A stretch of 64,000 nt of DNA, taken from positions 1,798,001 to 1,862,000 of the forward strand of contig OZ245934.1 in NCBI GenBank assembly GCA_965230005.1. Reading direction: 5' to 3'. Positions 43,285 to 50,620 of the stretch are shown one piece after another (position 1 is the first letter of the stretch; each line of letters starts with the position of its first letter). Below the pieces are notes generated by a model. The model searched no databases. It was given only the letters and a program-made list of their open reading frames with translations, and had not been told where the DNA came from. Source of the DNA: SZUA-309 sp965230005. Its GTDB lineage: Bacteria; Pseudomonadota; Gammaproteobacteria; Pseudomonadales; Azotimanducaceae. The position numbers and the translations under genes were made by a program.

Positions 43285-43701
43285 TCATTTAGTTGTATAT
43301 CCCATTTCTTCGTATGGGTATCCAGTTAGCCCCGCGTCGCGCTCGTAGTCGCTTTCAAAGTACGCCCGTATCTCAACGATCTTATGGTCTTTGAGGCGAT
43401 ACCATTCGCAGCCCCTATTCAGCCGTGTGTCGGATGCGCCAGGGTTGGTAAAGACGTTCGTAAACTCAACTACCACCTGATCGTTCTGGCTTATGATGTT
43501 ATCGATGGTCCAGCTGGGCTGGACAATCTGCGCATCGATCCACAGCTGTGCTATTCGCTCCGCTCCGCGCACCGGTTTCATCTCCCGAGGGGAAAAGTAG
43601 TGAATGGCATTAGAGTCTAGAACGTCGAGCAGTTCATGCCTGTCAGCAGCGGTGCAAGCAGACATGTACCTCTCAACAATCTTCTGATTCCGTTCAGACA
43701 T
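43285..43701 (-). CDS. NTF2-like (SnoaL) family protein
   Basis: A 138-residue NTF2-fold protein: MSERNQKIVERYMSACTAADRHELLDVLDSN (helix alpha-1 and the cone entry), FSPREMKPVRGAERIAQLW, and a C-terminal sheet with CEWYRLKDHKIVEIRAYFESD. This fold is used by small hydrolases, isomerases and cyclases. An in-frame ATG at 43734 gives 11 more residues; neither start has a convincing ribosome site. Another NTF2-like gene follows at 43890 on the same strand, separated by repeat copy C. Confidence 0.8.
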   Translation of the reverse strand: MSERNQKIVERYMSACTAADRHELLDVLDSNAIHYFSPREMKPVRGAERIAQLWIDAQIVQPSWTIDNIISQNDQVVVEFTNVFTNPGASDTRLNRGCEWYRLKDHKIVEIRAYFESDYERDAGLTGYPYEEMGYTTK

Positions 43702-43782
43702 CACGCTGACGCCCAACAGCTCGATATAGGACACATGTCGTAGTTAAACACGAAATTCTGGCGTCTATCTTGGAGTCCGGAT

Positions 43783-43885
43783 TGGGTCGAAAGCCGCCCG
43801 GTTAGTGCACCGACACAATCTGACCACTCTCAGGACGCGCACACCATCGGACTAGGATTGGAATCCGTCAGAATGCCGACTTTTA
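43783..43885 (+). repeat. Dispersed island repeat, copy C
   Basis: Begins TGGGTCGAAAGCCGCCCGGT and contains GACACAATCTGACC; the right part (CGTCAGAATGCCGACTTTT) is more diverged. It lies between two NTF2-like genes. Confidence 0.55.
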
Positions 43886-43889
43886 TCCG

Positions 43890-44312
43890 CTAATTGGTAC
43901 TAGCGCCCGACGCCAATTGCCTCTCGTAGTCAGCTGCGTCGAAATGGCCTAAGGACTCAACGATCAAGCCCGACTCGCCGAGTTTCCAGCTCTCGAAACC
44001 ACTGAACTCCACGGCACTGCCTGTGCCGCCAGGGCCTGTGTTGGTGCCCCTGAAGGTCCAGTGATAACTGACTCGATCATTCACAAACTCGAGCCGGATA
44101 GCCTCAAGAACCAAATCAGGGAAGGCAGTCATAAAGCCCTTTGCGACTTCAGCAATAGCCTCGCGACCGATGGCAGGTTCGGCATCATTCACTTTCAGTG
44201 AACCTTCTTCAGCATAGAAAGATGCGACTCTTTCCGGGATACCACTGTTCCAGGCCGCCGTGTAGTCGATAGACAACTTCTCAGCGGTAGCTTGATCTAC
44301 AAGTCGATTCAT
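43890..44312 (-). CDS. NTF2-like (SnoaL / ester-cyclase-like) family protein
   Basis: A 140-residue NTF2-fold protein. DYTAAWNSGIPERVASFYAEEGSLKVND forms the first helices, IAEVAKGFMTAFPDLVLEAIRLE the next, and VSYHWTFRGTNTGPGG the central strands, as in SnoaL polyketide cyclase-like proteins. No catalytic assignment can be made. It is not closely similar to its neighbour at 43285 beyond the fold. Confidence 0.82.
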   Translation of the reverse strand: MNRLVDQATAEKLSIDYTAAWNSGIPERVASFYAEEGSLKVNDAEPAIGREAIAEVAKGFMTAFPDLVLEAIRLEFVNDRVSYHWTFRGTNTGPGGTGSAVEFSGFESWKLGESGLIVESLGHFDAADYERQLASGASTN

Positions 44313-44379
44313 GAGGGTTCTTCAAAACAGGGGCGTAGCACCAGACTAAACATGCTACGCAATCAGGGAAAGTCCATCT

Positions 44380-44485
44380 TGGGTCGGAACTAGTCTGATT
44401 GTTACGCCCGCACAATCCGGCAGGTTTCGGAAAGCAGACATTGGGAGAACAGGGCTGACTGCGGCCACTAACGGATGTTTTGTCG
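44380..44485 (+). repeat. Dispersed island repeat, copy D
   Basis: Begins TGGGTCGGAACTAGTCTGAT, contains GCACAATCCGGCAGG and GGAAAGCAGACATTGGG, and ends with CTGCGGCCACTAACGGATG and a T-run. Its right end runs into the 3' end of the hydrolase gene at 44468. Confidence 0.65.
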
Positions 44486-45322
44486 GAGGAGAGCCAGTTG
44501 TGCCAATACCACCTCCGGCTCTGACTCAAGTATCAAGTGAGCACTATTCTCGGCAAAGACCTGCTCAGCATTCTCACTAAGCTTCAGTTGCTCAAGTTGG
44601 TATTTGTCGTGCAGATCGTTGTAGATCCTAATCCCTTCTTCGGAGACGCCAGCCTCTCGGATGGTCTCGTGCGGCTGGCCTCTTGAAACGATCCTTACCG
44701 GCAAGTCGTTGGGCAAGTCTGCTCGAGCTACTTCAAACTGGCTGTCCCAATAGTTGTGCCCCAGATTCTCCAGATACCAGTCCAAAATACTCTGCATTGC
44801 CGCCCAGTCATCCGAAGACATCTGGAGTTTCATCTCTTGAATCCACTCCTCGTGGGCTGCGTCGATTAGCAGAACGGAATGCACTTTTTGTGGGTGCGAG
44901 GCAGCGAAGTATCTAGCGATGAACCCGCCGAAAGAATAGCCAACCAAAACGATTTTCTCTGATGGCGATTGAAGCTTGACCAGTTGTTCGAGTTCAAAGC
45001 TGTAGTCTTTCACCGTCTGGTTCAAGCCTTGGGGTACGGGGTCGCTCCTGCCAAACCCCAGCCTCTCGAATCGACACACCTTGTTGGTTCGAGCAATCTC
45101 ATCGAAGACGCTTACAAACGCGTCCTTGGCGCAAATTCCGGACGGCGGTTCAAGGAACACCACGGGTGCTCCCGTTCCCGCACAGTGGTAAGAGAGCTGA
45201 TAATCATCAACTGAGAACATGCCAGTTTCCGTCGGCGAATCCGCAGAGCAGGCGGATGTGATCAAAACAATGCCGAGCTGCATTGATGCTCTAAACAGGC
45301 CTGAGCCGACGCCGATCTCCAT
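44468..45322 (-). CDS. Alpha/beta hydrolase, probably a lipoprotein
   Basis: About 284 residues. Alpha/beta-hydrolase core: oxyanion region APVVFLEPPSG, nucleophile elbow VLVGYSFGGFIARY (Ser in G-x-S-x-G), DLPVRIVSRGQPHE as the acid region, and a C-terminal His in ENSAHLILESEPEVV. Starting at ATG 45322, the first 25 residues form a signal with a possible lipobox (LITSAC). A longer frame to 45478 is open but lacks conserved sequence. A single-domain esterase or haloalkane-dehalogenase-like enzyme is likely; substrate unknown. Confidence 0.82.
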   Translation of the reverse strand: MEIGVGSGLFRASMQLGIVLITSACSADSPTETGMFSVDDYQLSYHCAGTGAPVVFLEPPSGICAKDAFVSVFDEIARTNKVCRFERLGFGRSDPVPQGLNQTVKDYSFELEQLVKLQSPSEKIVLVGYSFGGFIARYFAASHPQKVHSVLLIDAAHEEWIQEMKLQMSSDDWAAMQSILDWYLENLGHNYWDSQFEVARADLPNDLPVRIVSRGQPHETIREAGVSEEGIRIYNDLHDKYQLEQLKLSENAEQVFAENSAHLILESEPEVVLAQLALLRQNIR

Positions 45323-45436
45323 GACTCTTCTGCCTATAGTCCACTGGTAAGGACTGCATGCTATCCGACTTATCTGTTGAGCGTTCGCTTTGGATTGTGG
45401 GTACAGTCGCTCGGACCTCCACGTGTGAACGGCGAC

Positions 45437-45460
45437 CTTCGGCCAATTCCGGTCAATCGC
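45437..45460 (+). repeat. Right copy of an island-flanking direct repeat
   Basis: CTTCGGCCAATTCCGGTCAA... pairs with 41096-41119 in direct orientation (about 20 of 24 identical). It overlaps the stop codon of the hydrolase gene at 45453. Confidence 0.45.
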
Positions 45461-46136
45461 TTCCCCGCGCGAATTCAATCAGCTCGCGTGCAACCTCGTC
45501 TGGCTGATTCAGCATCTTGAAATGCGACGCCCGATCCCGACGTACCTCGAACCCAGCCTCGTCAGCCCGAACTGCGTCAGCCGAATAGTTGTCAGTCCAT
45601 TGAACGTACAGGCCACGCTTTACGCGCGGCCAACTCGGATGTACTGGCACTGGCTCTGCATAGAGCTCGATGGGCACATCAACGATTGCGGCAACGAAGG
45701 CACTGCGGAAATCGTCGTCTTCTATCTGCCCACCGAAACGTATGAGCATCGATTTTGGGAGCATGCCAGTGTGTTGGTCAGCGACTGCCAGCCAACTCTT
45801 TACTGCAGCTGTGTCATCGAACAATTCAAATCGTGAGGCTCTCTGAACTGGAAAGATCGCATCGAGAAAGACGTACCCCTCTAACCTGTCAGGGTCTAGG
45901 AGTGCCAGCAGATTCCCAGCTCCGCTGTGTCCGACGGCGATTACCTTATCCGGAGGTAGCGCCGCTAGAGCAGATTCAATCTGAGCCATATGGTGCCCGA
46001 ACAACCTAGTATCTTGAGCCGCGTTGTTATCGAGCGTAACGACTGATGCTTGAAACCCTGCGGCTTCGAGGCTCATCACCAGAGCGAGCCAGGTCTCTTT
46101 GCCAACCAGTGGGCTGTGTATAAGCAGGAAATGCAC
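45453..46136 (-). CDS. Alpha/beta hydrolase family protein
   Basis: About 227 residues starting at GTG 46136 with HFLLIHSPLVGKETWLALVMSLEAAGF, the usual start of small alpha/beta-fold hydrolases. The nucleophile elbow is VIAVGHSGAGNLLALL (Ser in G-H-S-G-A-G). The acid is around YVFLDAIFP, and the His is in RDRASHFKMLNQPDEVA near the C-terminus. The open frame continues to ATG 46241, but the added residues are polar and not family-like. Located at the edge of the accessory island; a second, unrelated hydrolase precedes it. Confidence 0.8.
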   Translation of the reverse strand: MHFLLIHSPLVGKETWLALVMSLEAAGFQASVVTLDNNAAQDTRLFGHHMAQIESALAALPPDKVIAVGHSGAGNLLALLDPDRLEGYVFLDAIFPVQRASRFELFDDTAAVKSWLAVADQHTGMLPKSMLIRFGGQIEDDDFRSAFVAAIVDVPIELYAEPVPVHPSWPRVKRGLYVQWTDNYSADAVRADEAGFEVRRDRASHFKMLNQPDEVARELIEFARGSD

Positions 46137-46188
46137 GCCTAGAAGAATACCCGATGTGGTCGGGTCACCGGCTGGTTTGGGTCGGTTT

Positions 46189-46368
46189 TCAGCCCGGGTG
46201 TTCGAGCTCCGGATCGTTGTAGGGCTCTTTCGCTTCAGCACCGAGCAGCTTTTTCACCAACCGGTTTACGGCCGTGTCCTGCGTCGAGAAGAGCCGCGCG
46301 GCCAGCTTCATCTGCAGCCGCGCCTTGAACTCGGCGATCCGATGGGCAGTTTCCGTTCGCTGAGTCAC
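46189..46368 (-). CDS. 59-residue protein co-translated with the molybdopterin oxidoreductase
   Basis: A short frame whose GTG start overlaps the TGA stop of the oxidoreductase gene (GTGA, 46365-46368). The sequence is helical and basic, MTQRTETAHRIAEFKARLQM followed by LAARLFSTQDTAVNRLVKKLLG, and ends acidic. No Cys. The tight overlap suggests a small subunit or chaperone-like partner of the enzyme; no family recognised. Confidence 0.6.
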   Translation of the reverse strand: MTQRTETAHRIAEFKARLQMKLAARLFSTQDTAVNRLVKKLLGAEAKEPYNDPELEHPG

Positions 46369-48563
46369 GACCCGGCGCTGAGCGCCGCAGGCGCTTCCGT
46401 TTTTTCGATCCGTCCGGCAAAGCCTTTGAAGTGCGGCACGCCCTGCTCCCGGTCGAGGTATTCGTCGTCGTCGGAACACATCATGGCGTCGCTGGAGATG
46501 AAGGAGCCTGCAAGCTGCTGCTCGCCGCGAAGCTCCGGGTACCACCACCCGTGCGGCACGCGGATGTGCCCGGCTTTCATGGATTCCTGCACGGAGACCT
46601 GAGCCACCACACCGCCGGTTTTCGTCTCGAGCCTGGCCCAGTCCCCCTCGGCGATCCCCTCCTTGGCTGCATCGTCCGGATGGAGGAAGAGCTTTGGCAG
46701 CGGGCAGCGATCGCGGAGCACTTTGATGTTCCGCTGGCCGGTCTGAAAGAAGGGGTCTTCACGTACGCCCGTGAACACCTGATAGGGGTACTCCTCGCTC
46801 ACACCCGGCGCCTCCCGGTAGTAAGGGAGCGGATCGAAACCCAGATCCTCGAGCACGCTCGACGCCAATTCCACCTTGCCCGACGGCGTGGCGAACCCTG
46901 TTTTACGGTACTTCCGGAAGTCGGGCGGCGGCGCCTCCATGAAGGTGCTCGCCTCGAAGTCGCGGAAGCTGCGGCCGGATCGGGACAGGCGATGATCGAT
47001 CACCTCCTCGAGGGTCTCCCAGGGAAAGTGGTTGCCGAAGCCGAAACGGTGCGCGAGGTCCCGCCAGAACTGGAAAGTGCTGCTCGCCTGCTCCGGGGCC
47101 TCAACCACCTTCTGCGACAGGGAGAGCCGGTTGCTCCAGCTCCAGGAATCGGCGATGTGATTGCGTTCGCTGAAGACGTCGCCCGGGAGCACGTAGTCCG
47201 CGAGCATGGCCGTGGGGGTCATGAAGATCTCGTGGGCGACGATGAGCTCCTGATTCAGCATGCCTTTGTGGATCTGGTGCTGATTGGCGTAGCTCATGAG
47301 TGCGTTGTTACCGAGCACGAAGAACGCTTTTACCGGATAGGGATCCTCCGTTGCCATGGCCCGGAACACGCTGGTCGGGTTCGCCATGTGGCAGCCCATG
47401 ACCTGATCGATGTAGGGAAACCCCCAGACCCGCTCCGCCGGCTCTTTCAGCATCTCCGCGACCCGATAGGTGAAGACCGGGTAGTCGTCGTAGCCGAGCT
47501 GCTTTTCTTTCTGGGGCAGTGGCAGCGCCTCGTGGAGCGCAAGCTCCGACTCCGGAATGTAGTCGGGATTGAAGCCGCCGAGGCTTTCCCCGCCCACGAC
47601 GTCGAGGTTTCCGGTCACCGCCCGCAGGATCGAATGCAGGCGGATCGCCGAGGTGGAAGAGACCTGCTGGTCGGTGATCGGCGTCCAGGGAATGCAGGCG
47701 CCATCCGCCGTTGCATACATTCGCGCGGCCTCGGCGATCAGCGCCGCCGGTACGCCGGTGATGGCTTCGACCCGCTCGAGCGGGTACTCATCAACCCTCG
47801 CCTTCAGCTCATCGAAGCCGACACACCAGTCTTTGACGAACTGCTCGTCGTAGAGTTTTTCGTCGAAGATGACCTTGAGCCAGCCGAGACACATCGCTGC
47901 GTCCGTACCGGCCCGGAGGCGCAGGTGCAGATCGGCCGTCTCCGCCTGATCAGACACCCGCGGATCAAGCACGATCACCTTGGCACCGCGGGCCTTCGCC
48001 GCGTTGATGGCGTTGTAGATCGGCGTCCAGGAATGCTTCCGGGGGTTGTGGCCGAAGAGCACGATGCAGTTGGTGCTGCCGAAGTCGGCCATGGGGAACC
48101 AGCCGTAGGTAAGCTTGTTGACGGCTGCCGTATTCCCGGCGCAAAGGGCAACACCGCTGATCCAGTTCGGGGACCCGAGCAGGTTCATGAAGCGGCGATC
48201 GAGGGCGTGGGTCGTCTGCGTGTTCCAGCCCGAGGTGGAAACGGCAAAGGACTCAGGACCATAACGATCGACGATGCCTTTCAGGCGCTCGCTGATCTCG
48301 TCCATGGCCTGCTCGTAGCTGATCTCTTCCCACTTGTCTTCGCCGCGCTCGCCTACCCGCTTGAGCGGCACCCGGAGTCGGTCTGCATGGTTGTGGATAT
48401 GCGGGGCGGCCGTGCCCTTGTAGCAGATGTTCTTCGCCAGCATGGCGTTGTCGTGGGCGATCACCCGCTCGAGCTTGCCGTCCTTGGCAACGGAGCGGAA
48501 CTGGCAGCCGATGTCGCAGATGGTACAGATGGAATACTTCGTCTCAGTCTGAGTCGCAGTCAT
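46365..48563 (-). CDS. Molybdopterin-dependent oxidoreductase (DMSO reductase superfamily)
   Basis: A 732-residue catalytic subunit. The N-terminal [4Fe-4S] motif is C-x2-C-x3-C...C (CTICDIGCQF ... NICYKG). GSPNWISGVALCAGNTAAVN carries the probable Mo/W ligand Cys. FGHNPRKHSWTPIYNAINAAKARGAKVIVLDPR binds the pterin. The C-terminal domain includes VFTGVREDPFFQTGQ and HPDDAAKEGIAEGDW. No Tat signal, so cytosolic. It resembles thiosulfate/polysulfide-reductase-like or acetylene-hydratase-like members; substrate unknown. It follows a MarR gene after 13 nt and overlaps a small downstream gene. Confidence 0.92.
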   Translation of the reverse strand: MTATQTETKYSICTICDIGCQFRSVAKDGKLERVIAHDNAMLAKNICYKGTAAPHIHNHADRLRVPLKRVGERGEDKWEEISYEQAMDEISERLKGIVDRYGPESFAVSTSGWNTQTTHALDRRFMNLLGSPNWISGVALCAGNTAAVNKLTYGWFPMADFGSTNCIVLFGHNPRKHSWTPIYNAINAAKARGAKVIVLDPRVSDQAETADLHLRLRAGTDAAMCLGWLKVIFDEKLYDEQFVKDWCVGFDELKARVDEYPLERVEAITGVPAALIAEAARMYATADGACIPWTPITDQQVSSTSAIRLHSILRAVTGNLDVVGGESLGGFNPDYIPESELALHEALPLPQKEKQLGYDDYPVFTYRVAEMLKEPAERVWGFPYIDQVMGCHMANPTSVFRAMATEDPYPVKAFFVLGNNALMSYANQHQIHKGMLNQELIVAHEIFMTPTAMLADYVLPGDVFSERNHIADSWSWSNRLSLSQKVVEAPEQASSTFQFWRDLAHRFGFGNHFPWETLEEVIDHRLSRSGRSFRDFEASTFMEAPPPDFRKYRKTGFATPSGKVELASSVLEDLGFDPLPYYREAPGVSEEYPYQVFTGVREDPFFQTGQRNIKVLRDRCPLPKLFLHPDDAAKEGIAEGDWARLETKTGGVVAQVSVQESMKAGHIRVPHGWWYPELRGEQQLAGSFISSDAMMCSDDDEYLDREQGVPHFKGFAGRIEKTEAPAALSAGS

Positions 48564-48576
48564 GGATGTCCCCTTC

Positions 48577-49005
48577 CTAGGCAGTGTTTCCAGTGAGATC
48601 GTTCAGAAGTTCTGTGAGGAGTGCGCGCTTCCCGGCACCAAGCCGGGCCGCCAGATCGTTCTGCACCTCGAACCAGAGCGGCGCCCCTTCCCGGAGTGCA
48701 CTTCGCCCTGCCGCCGTCAGCCGGACCTCACGGGTGCGCGCGTCGGCTCCAGGCGCAAGCGAGACGAGCCCCTGTTTTTCCAGGAGCCTAAGGTTTCGGC
48801 CGAGGGTGCTGCGATCGAGCTGCGTGGCGGCCGCAAGTGCGGTCAGCGTTGGGTTTTCCAGTTCCCGGATGTGATTCAGCTGCGAAAGCTGGGTGACCGT
48901 GATGCCAGCGGGTGCCAGCCGTTCGTCATAGGTTTTCGTGAGCGCCTGCGCGGCGTTACGCACTTCAATACACAGGCACTTGAGGTCGAGATCTTCGGCA
49001 GCCAT
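48577..49005 (-). CDS. MarR-family transcriptional regulator
   Basis: A 142-residue winged-helix protein: LAPAGITVTQLSQLNHIRELENPTLTALAAATQLDRSTLGRNLRLLEKQGLV forms the HTH (about 32-85), and LAPGADARTREVRLTAAG the wing. Cys residues near the N-terminus (LKCLCIEV) could serve redox or electrophile sensing. It heads the operon MarR, molybdopterin oxidoreductase, 59-residue protein. A 14-bp palindrome 63 nt upstream is the likely autoregulatory site. Confidence 0.92.
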   Translation of the reverse strand: MAAEDLDLKCLCIEVRNAAQALTKTYDERLAPAGITVTQLSQLNHIRELENPTLTALAAATQLDRSTLGRNLRLLEKQGLVSLAPGADARTREVRLTAAGRSALREGAPLWFEVQNDLAARLGAGKRALLTELLNDLTGNTA

Positions 49006-49067
49006 GCGTCTCTTGATTAAAGCCGACTGACTTCGGCCTTCGATTACGGGTATATACGCGGATATTG

Positions 49068-49081
49068 CGGGTAGCTACCCG
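49068..49081. promoter_or_regulatory. 14-bp palindrome upstream of the MarR operon
   Basis: CGGGTAGCTACCCG is a perfect palindrome 63 nt before the marR start. A related weaker element, TACGGGTATATACGCG, lies closer to the gene (about 49046-49060). Likely MarR operator sites. Confidence 0.55.
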
Positions 49082-49166
49082 TTTCGTCAAGACAGTACTT
49101 TATGACCACCCTGCGGATGGGCTGGTCGCCCTTCCTATCCTCCCGGGCGTCGAGGACGTCAGCCCG

Positions 49167-49568
49167 TCACTCCGCTTTGGCCACTTCGGGTTGCATGGCG
49201 CGCCACAGGAAACGAAGCCCGAAGAACGCAGGAACGTAGCACACGAAAACGAAGATCAGGACGAGTCGCAGGTTGCTTTCTGCGAGATCGAAGGCGAGAA
49301 ACACCGGCAGGTCGACGAGGTCCGTGAGCAAGCGGACCAGGATCAGGATGAACAGCATGCTGGCGTTTCGCAGGTAGCAGGCGAAGAGGAAGGCAATGCC
49401 GACCGCCAGGTTCCTGGCTGCATAGAAGTACGCCGCATAGATGATGCTGTCCGCCCCAGGTCCTCCCAGCACTCCCGGTCTCGTCAAAGCAGCCAGGGGC
49501 CCGAGAAACATCGGCAGCATCTCGATCACGATCACCACCCACAACCACTTCGGTATCTCTATTCTCAC
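49167..49568 (-). CDS. Integral membrane protein of unknown function
   Basis: About 134 residues with four TM segments (about 9-28, 38-60, 68-88, 96-118), e.g. WLWVVIVIEMLPMFLGPLAAL and RLVLIFVFVCYVPAFFGLRFLW. GTG at 49568 is preferred (TGGAG about 7 nt upstream); a TTG at 49601 is possible. It resembles small uncharacterised four-TM proteins (DoxX-like or DUF4345-like), but I cannot place it. It lies alone, about 160 nt from the MarR gene on the same strand. Confidence 0.75.
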   Translation of the reverse strand: MRIEIPKWLWVVIVIEMLPMFLGPLAALTRPGVLGGPGADSIIYAAYFYAARNLAVGIAFLFACYLRNASMLFILILVRLLTDLVDLPVFLAFDLAESNLRLVLIFVFVCYVPAFFGLRFLWRAMQPEVAKAE

Positions 49569-49731
49569 GGAATACTCCAGTTCTCTATCTGCTTCGTTCA
49601 ATCGGCAGCGCTGCGCACCAGCTGCACGAAGAAGACAAACATCCCGCCTGAAGCACGCTGACTGTGCCGAAATCCAATTGCCACGGGGTTATCTGTCGCC
49701 CACGGCGCCGCCTGACATAAATGAGAGTAAT

Positions 49732-49747
49732 AGTCTCATATGAGACT
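49732..49747. promoter_or_regulatory. Nested palindromes upstream of the TetR gene
   Basis: AGTCTCATATGAGACT (49732-49747) is a perfect 16-bp palindrome. It overlaps a second dyad, ATGAGA...TCTCAT (49721-49739), and is followed by GACTTATAGTC. They lie about 100 nt before the TetR start and within 180 nt of the divergent membrane-protein start, fitting TetR operators. Confidence 0.6.
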
Positions 49748-49845
49748 TATAGTCCCAATCTCAAAATCGAGTGTCAAACCTAGATAGGCTGGTGAAACAA
49801 GAGAGTCGCCATGGCAACACCGCGGCTTGACAGCTCCAGGGCGCA

Positions 49846-50514
49846 ATGGAAGCCTTTCTTTCCGCCGAAGCGCCGGCCCTTGGAACTACCGCAGGAGCAC
49901 ACCCCGTGCGCGATTCAGAAGTAGCGGAGCCCACGAGGTTCACCGGGACTCCCGCCGCGAGGCGTCGTCGCATGCGCACGGTCGACGCCTTCATCGATCT
50001 GGTGCTGGAACGCCAGGCGCCCCCCTCGATCGACGACGTCGTCGTACGGGCAGACATCTCGAAAGCCACCTTCTTTCGCTACTTCGAGAACCTCGGGGAG
50101 CTGCGATATGAGGCGCTGAGGCGCCTCGTCGAGCGCTATCCGGAAGACCAGGTCGCCGACGTCGGGCAAGGACCACTGCGGCATCGCATCGAGAGTCTCG
50201 TCGCAGCTCGCTGTGCCTGGTGGGAGAAGACCCATCCCCTCGCTCTGCTTCAACGCCGCATGGTGCTGGCTGATCCGGCCGGCCTGCAAATGATCGATCA
50301 CACGCGAAAGGAAACCGTGGGGCAGATCCGCGCCCATTTCGCTCCGGAGCTCAAGCAACGCTCACCGGCCTGGGGCGACGATGTGGCCGCGCTGATCGCG
50401 ACGATCATCTCCGTCGAATCCTGGGATCAGTTCCGCAACACCTTCGGGCGCAGTCCACAACAGACTCGACGCGCCTGGGTTCACTCGATTGAAGCCCTGT
50501 TCGCCGGAGACTGA
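49846..50514 (+). CDS. TetR-family transcriptional regulator
   Basis: A 222-residue regulator. The HTH is about residues 44-90: RTVDAFIDLVLERQAPPSIDDVVVRADISKATFFRYFENLGELRY. The C-terminal domain is helical and ends RSPQQTRRAWVHSIEALFAG. The first 40 residues are Ala/Pro-rich and less ordered, so translation might start later, but AGGG near the ATG at 49846 supports that start. Divergent from the four-TM protein gene, with nested palindromes between. Confidence 0.87.
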   Translation: MEAFLSAEAPALGTTAGAHPVRDSEVAEPTRFTGTPAARRRRMRTVDAFIDLVLERQAPPSIDDVVVRADISKATFFRYFENLGELRYEALRRLVERYPEDQVADVGQGPLRHRIESLVAARCAWWEKTHPLALLQRRMVLADPAGLQMIDHTRKETVGQIRAHFAPELKQRSPAWGDDVAALIATIISVESWDQFRNTFGRSPQQTRRAWVHSIEALFAGD

Positions 50515-50583
50515 AGCTGATCGATAGCCTTATCGGAGGGCGACTGGAGACGAACGGCGGCCGAAGCCGCCATGGGCGCAGCA

Positions 50584-50608
50584 GGAAGACGGGTATTTCC
50601 CGTCTTCC
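50584..50608 (-). terminator. Stem-loop downstream of isocitrate dehydrogenase
   Basis: GGAAGACGGG (50584-50593) and CCCGTCTTCC (50599-50608) form a perfect 10-bp stem with a 5-nt loop, 13 nt after the icd stop. No U-tract follows on the minus strand, so it may act with Rho or protect the 3' end. It also lies 70 nt after the TetR stop. Confidence 0.6.
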
Positions 50609-50620
50609 ATCGATCGGCCG

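Noticed and set aside
46189..46548. A 119-codon version of the small gene after the molybdoenzyme
   Set aside because: Its first 60 codons lie antisense-free but out of frame inside the molybdoenzyme gene and look non-coding (Arg-rich). The GTG overlapping the stop is the better start.
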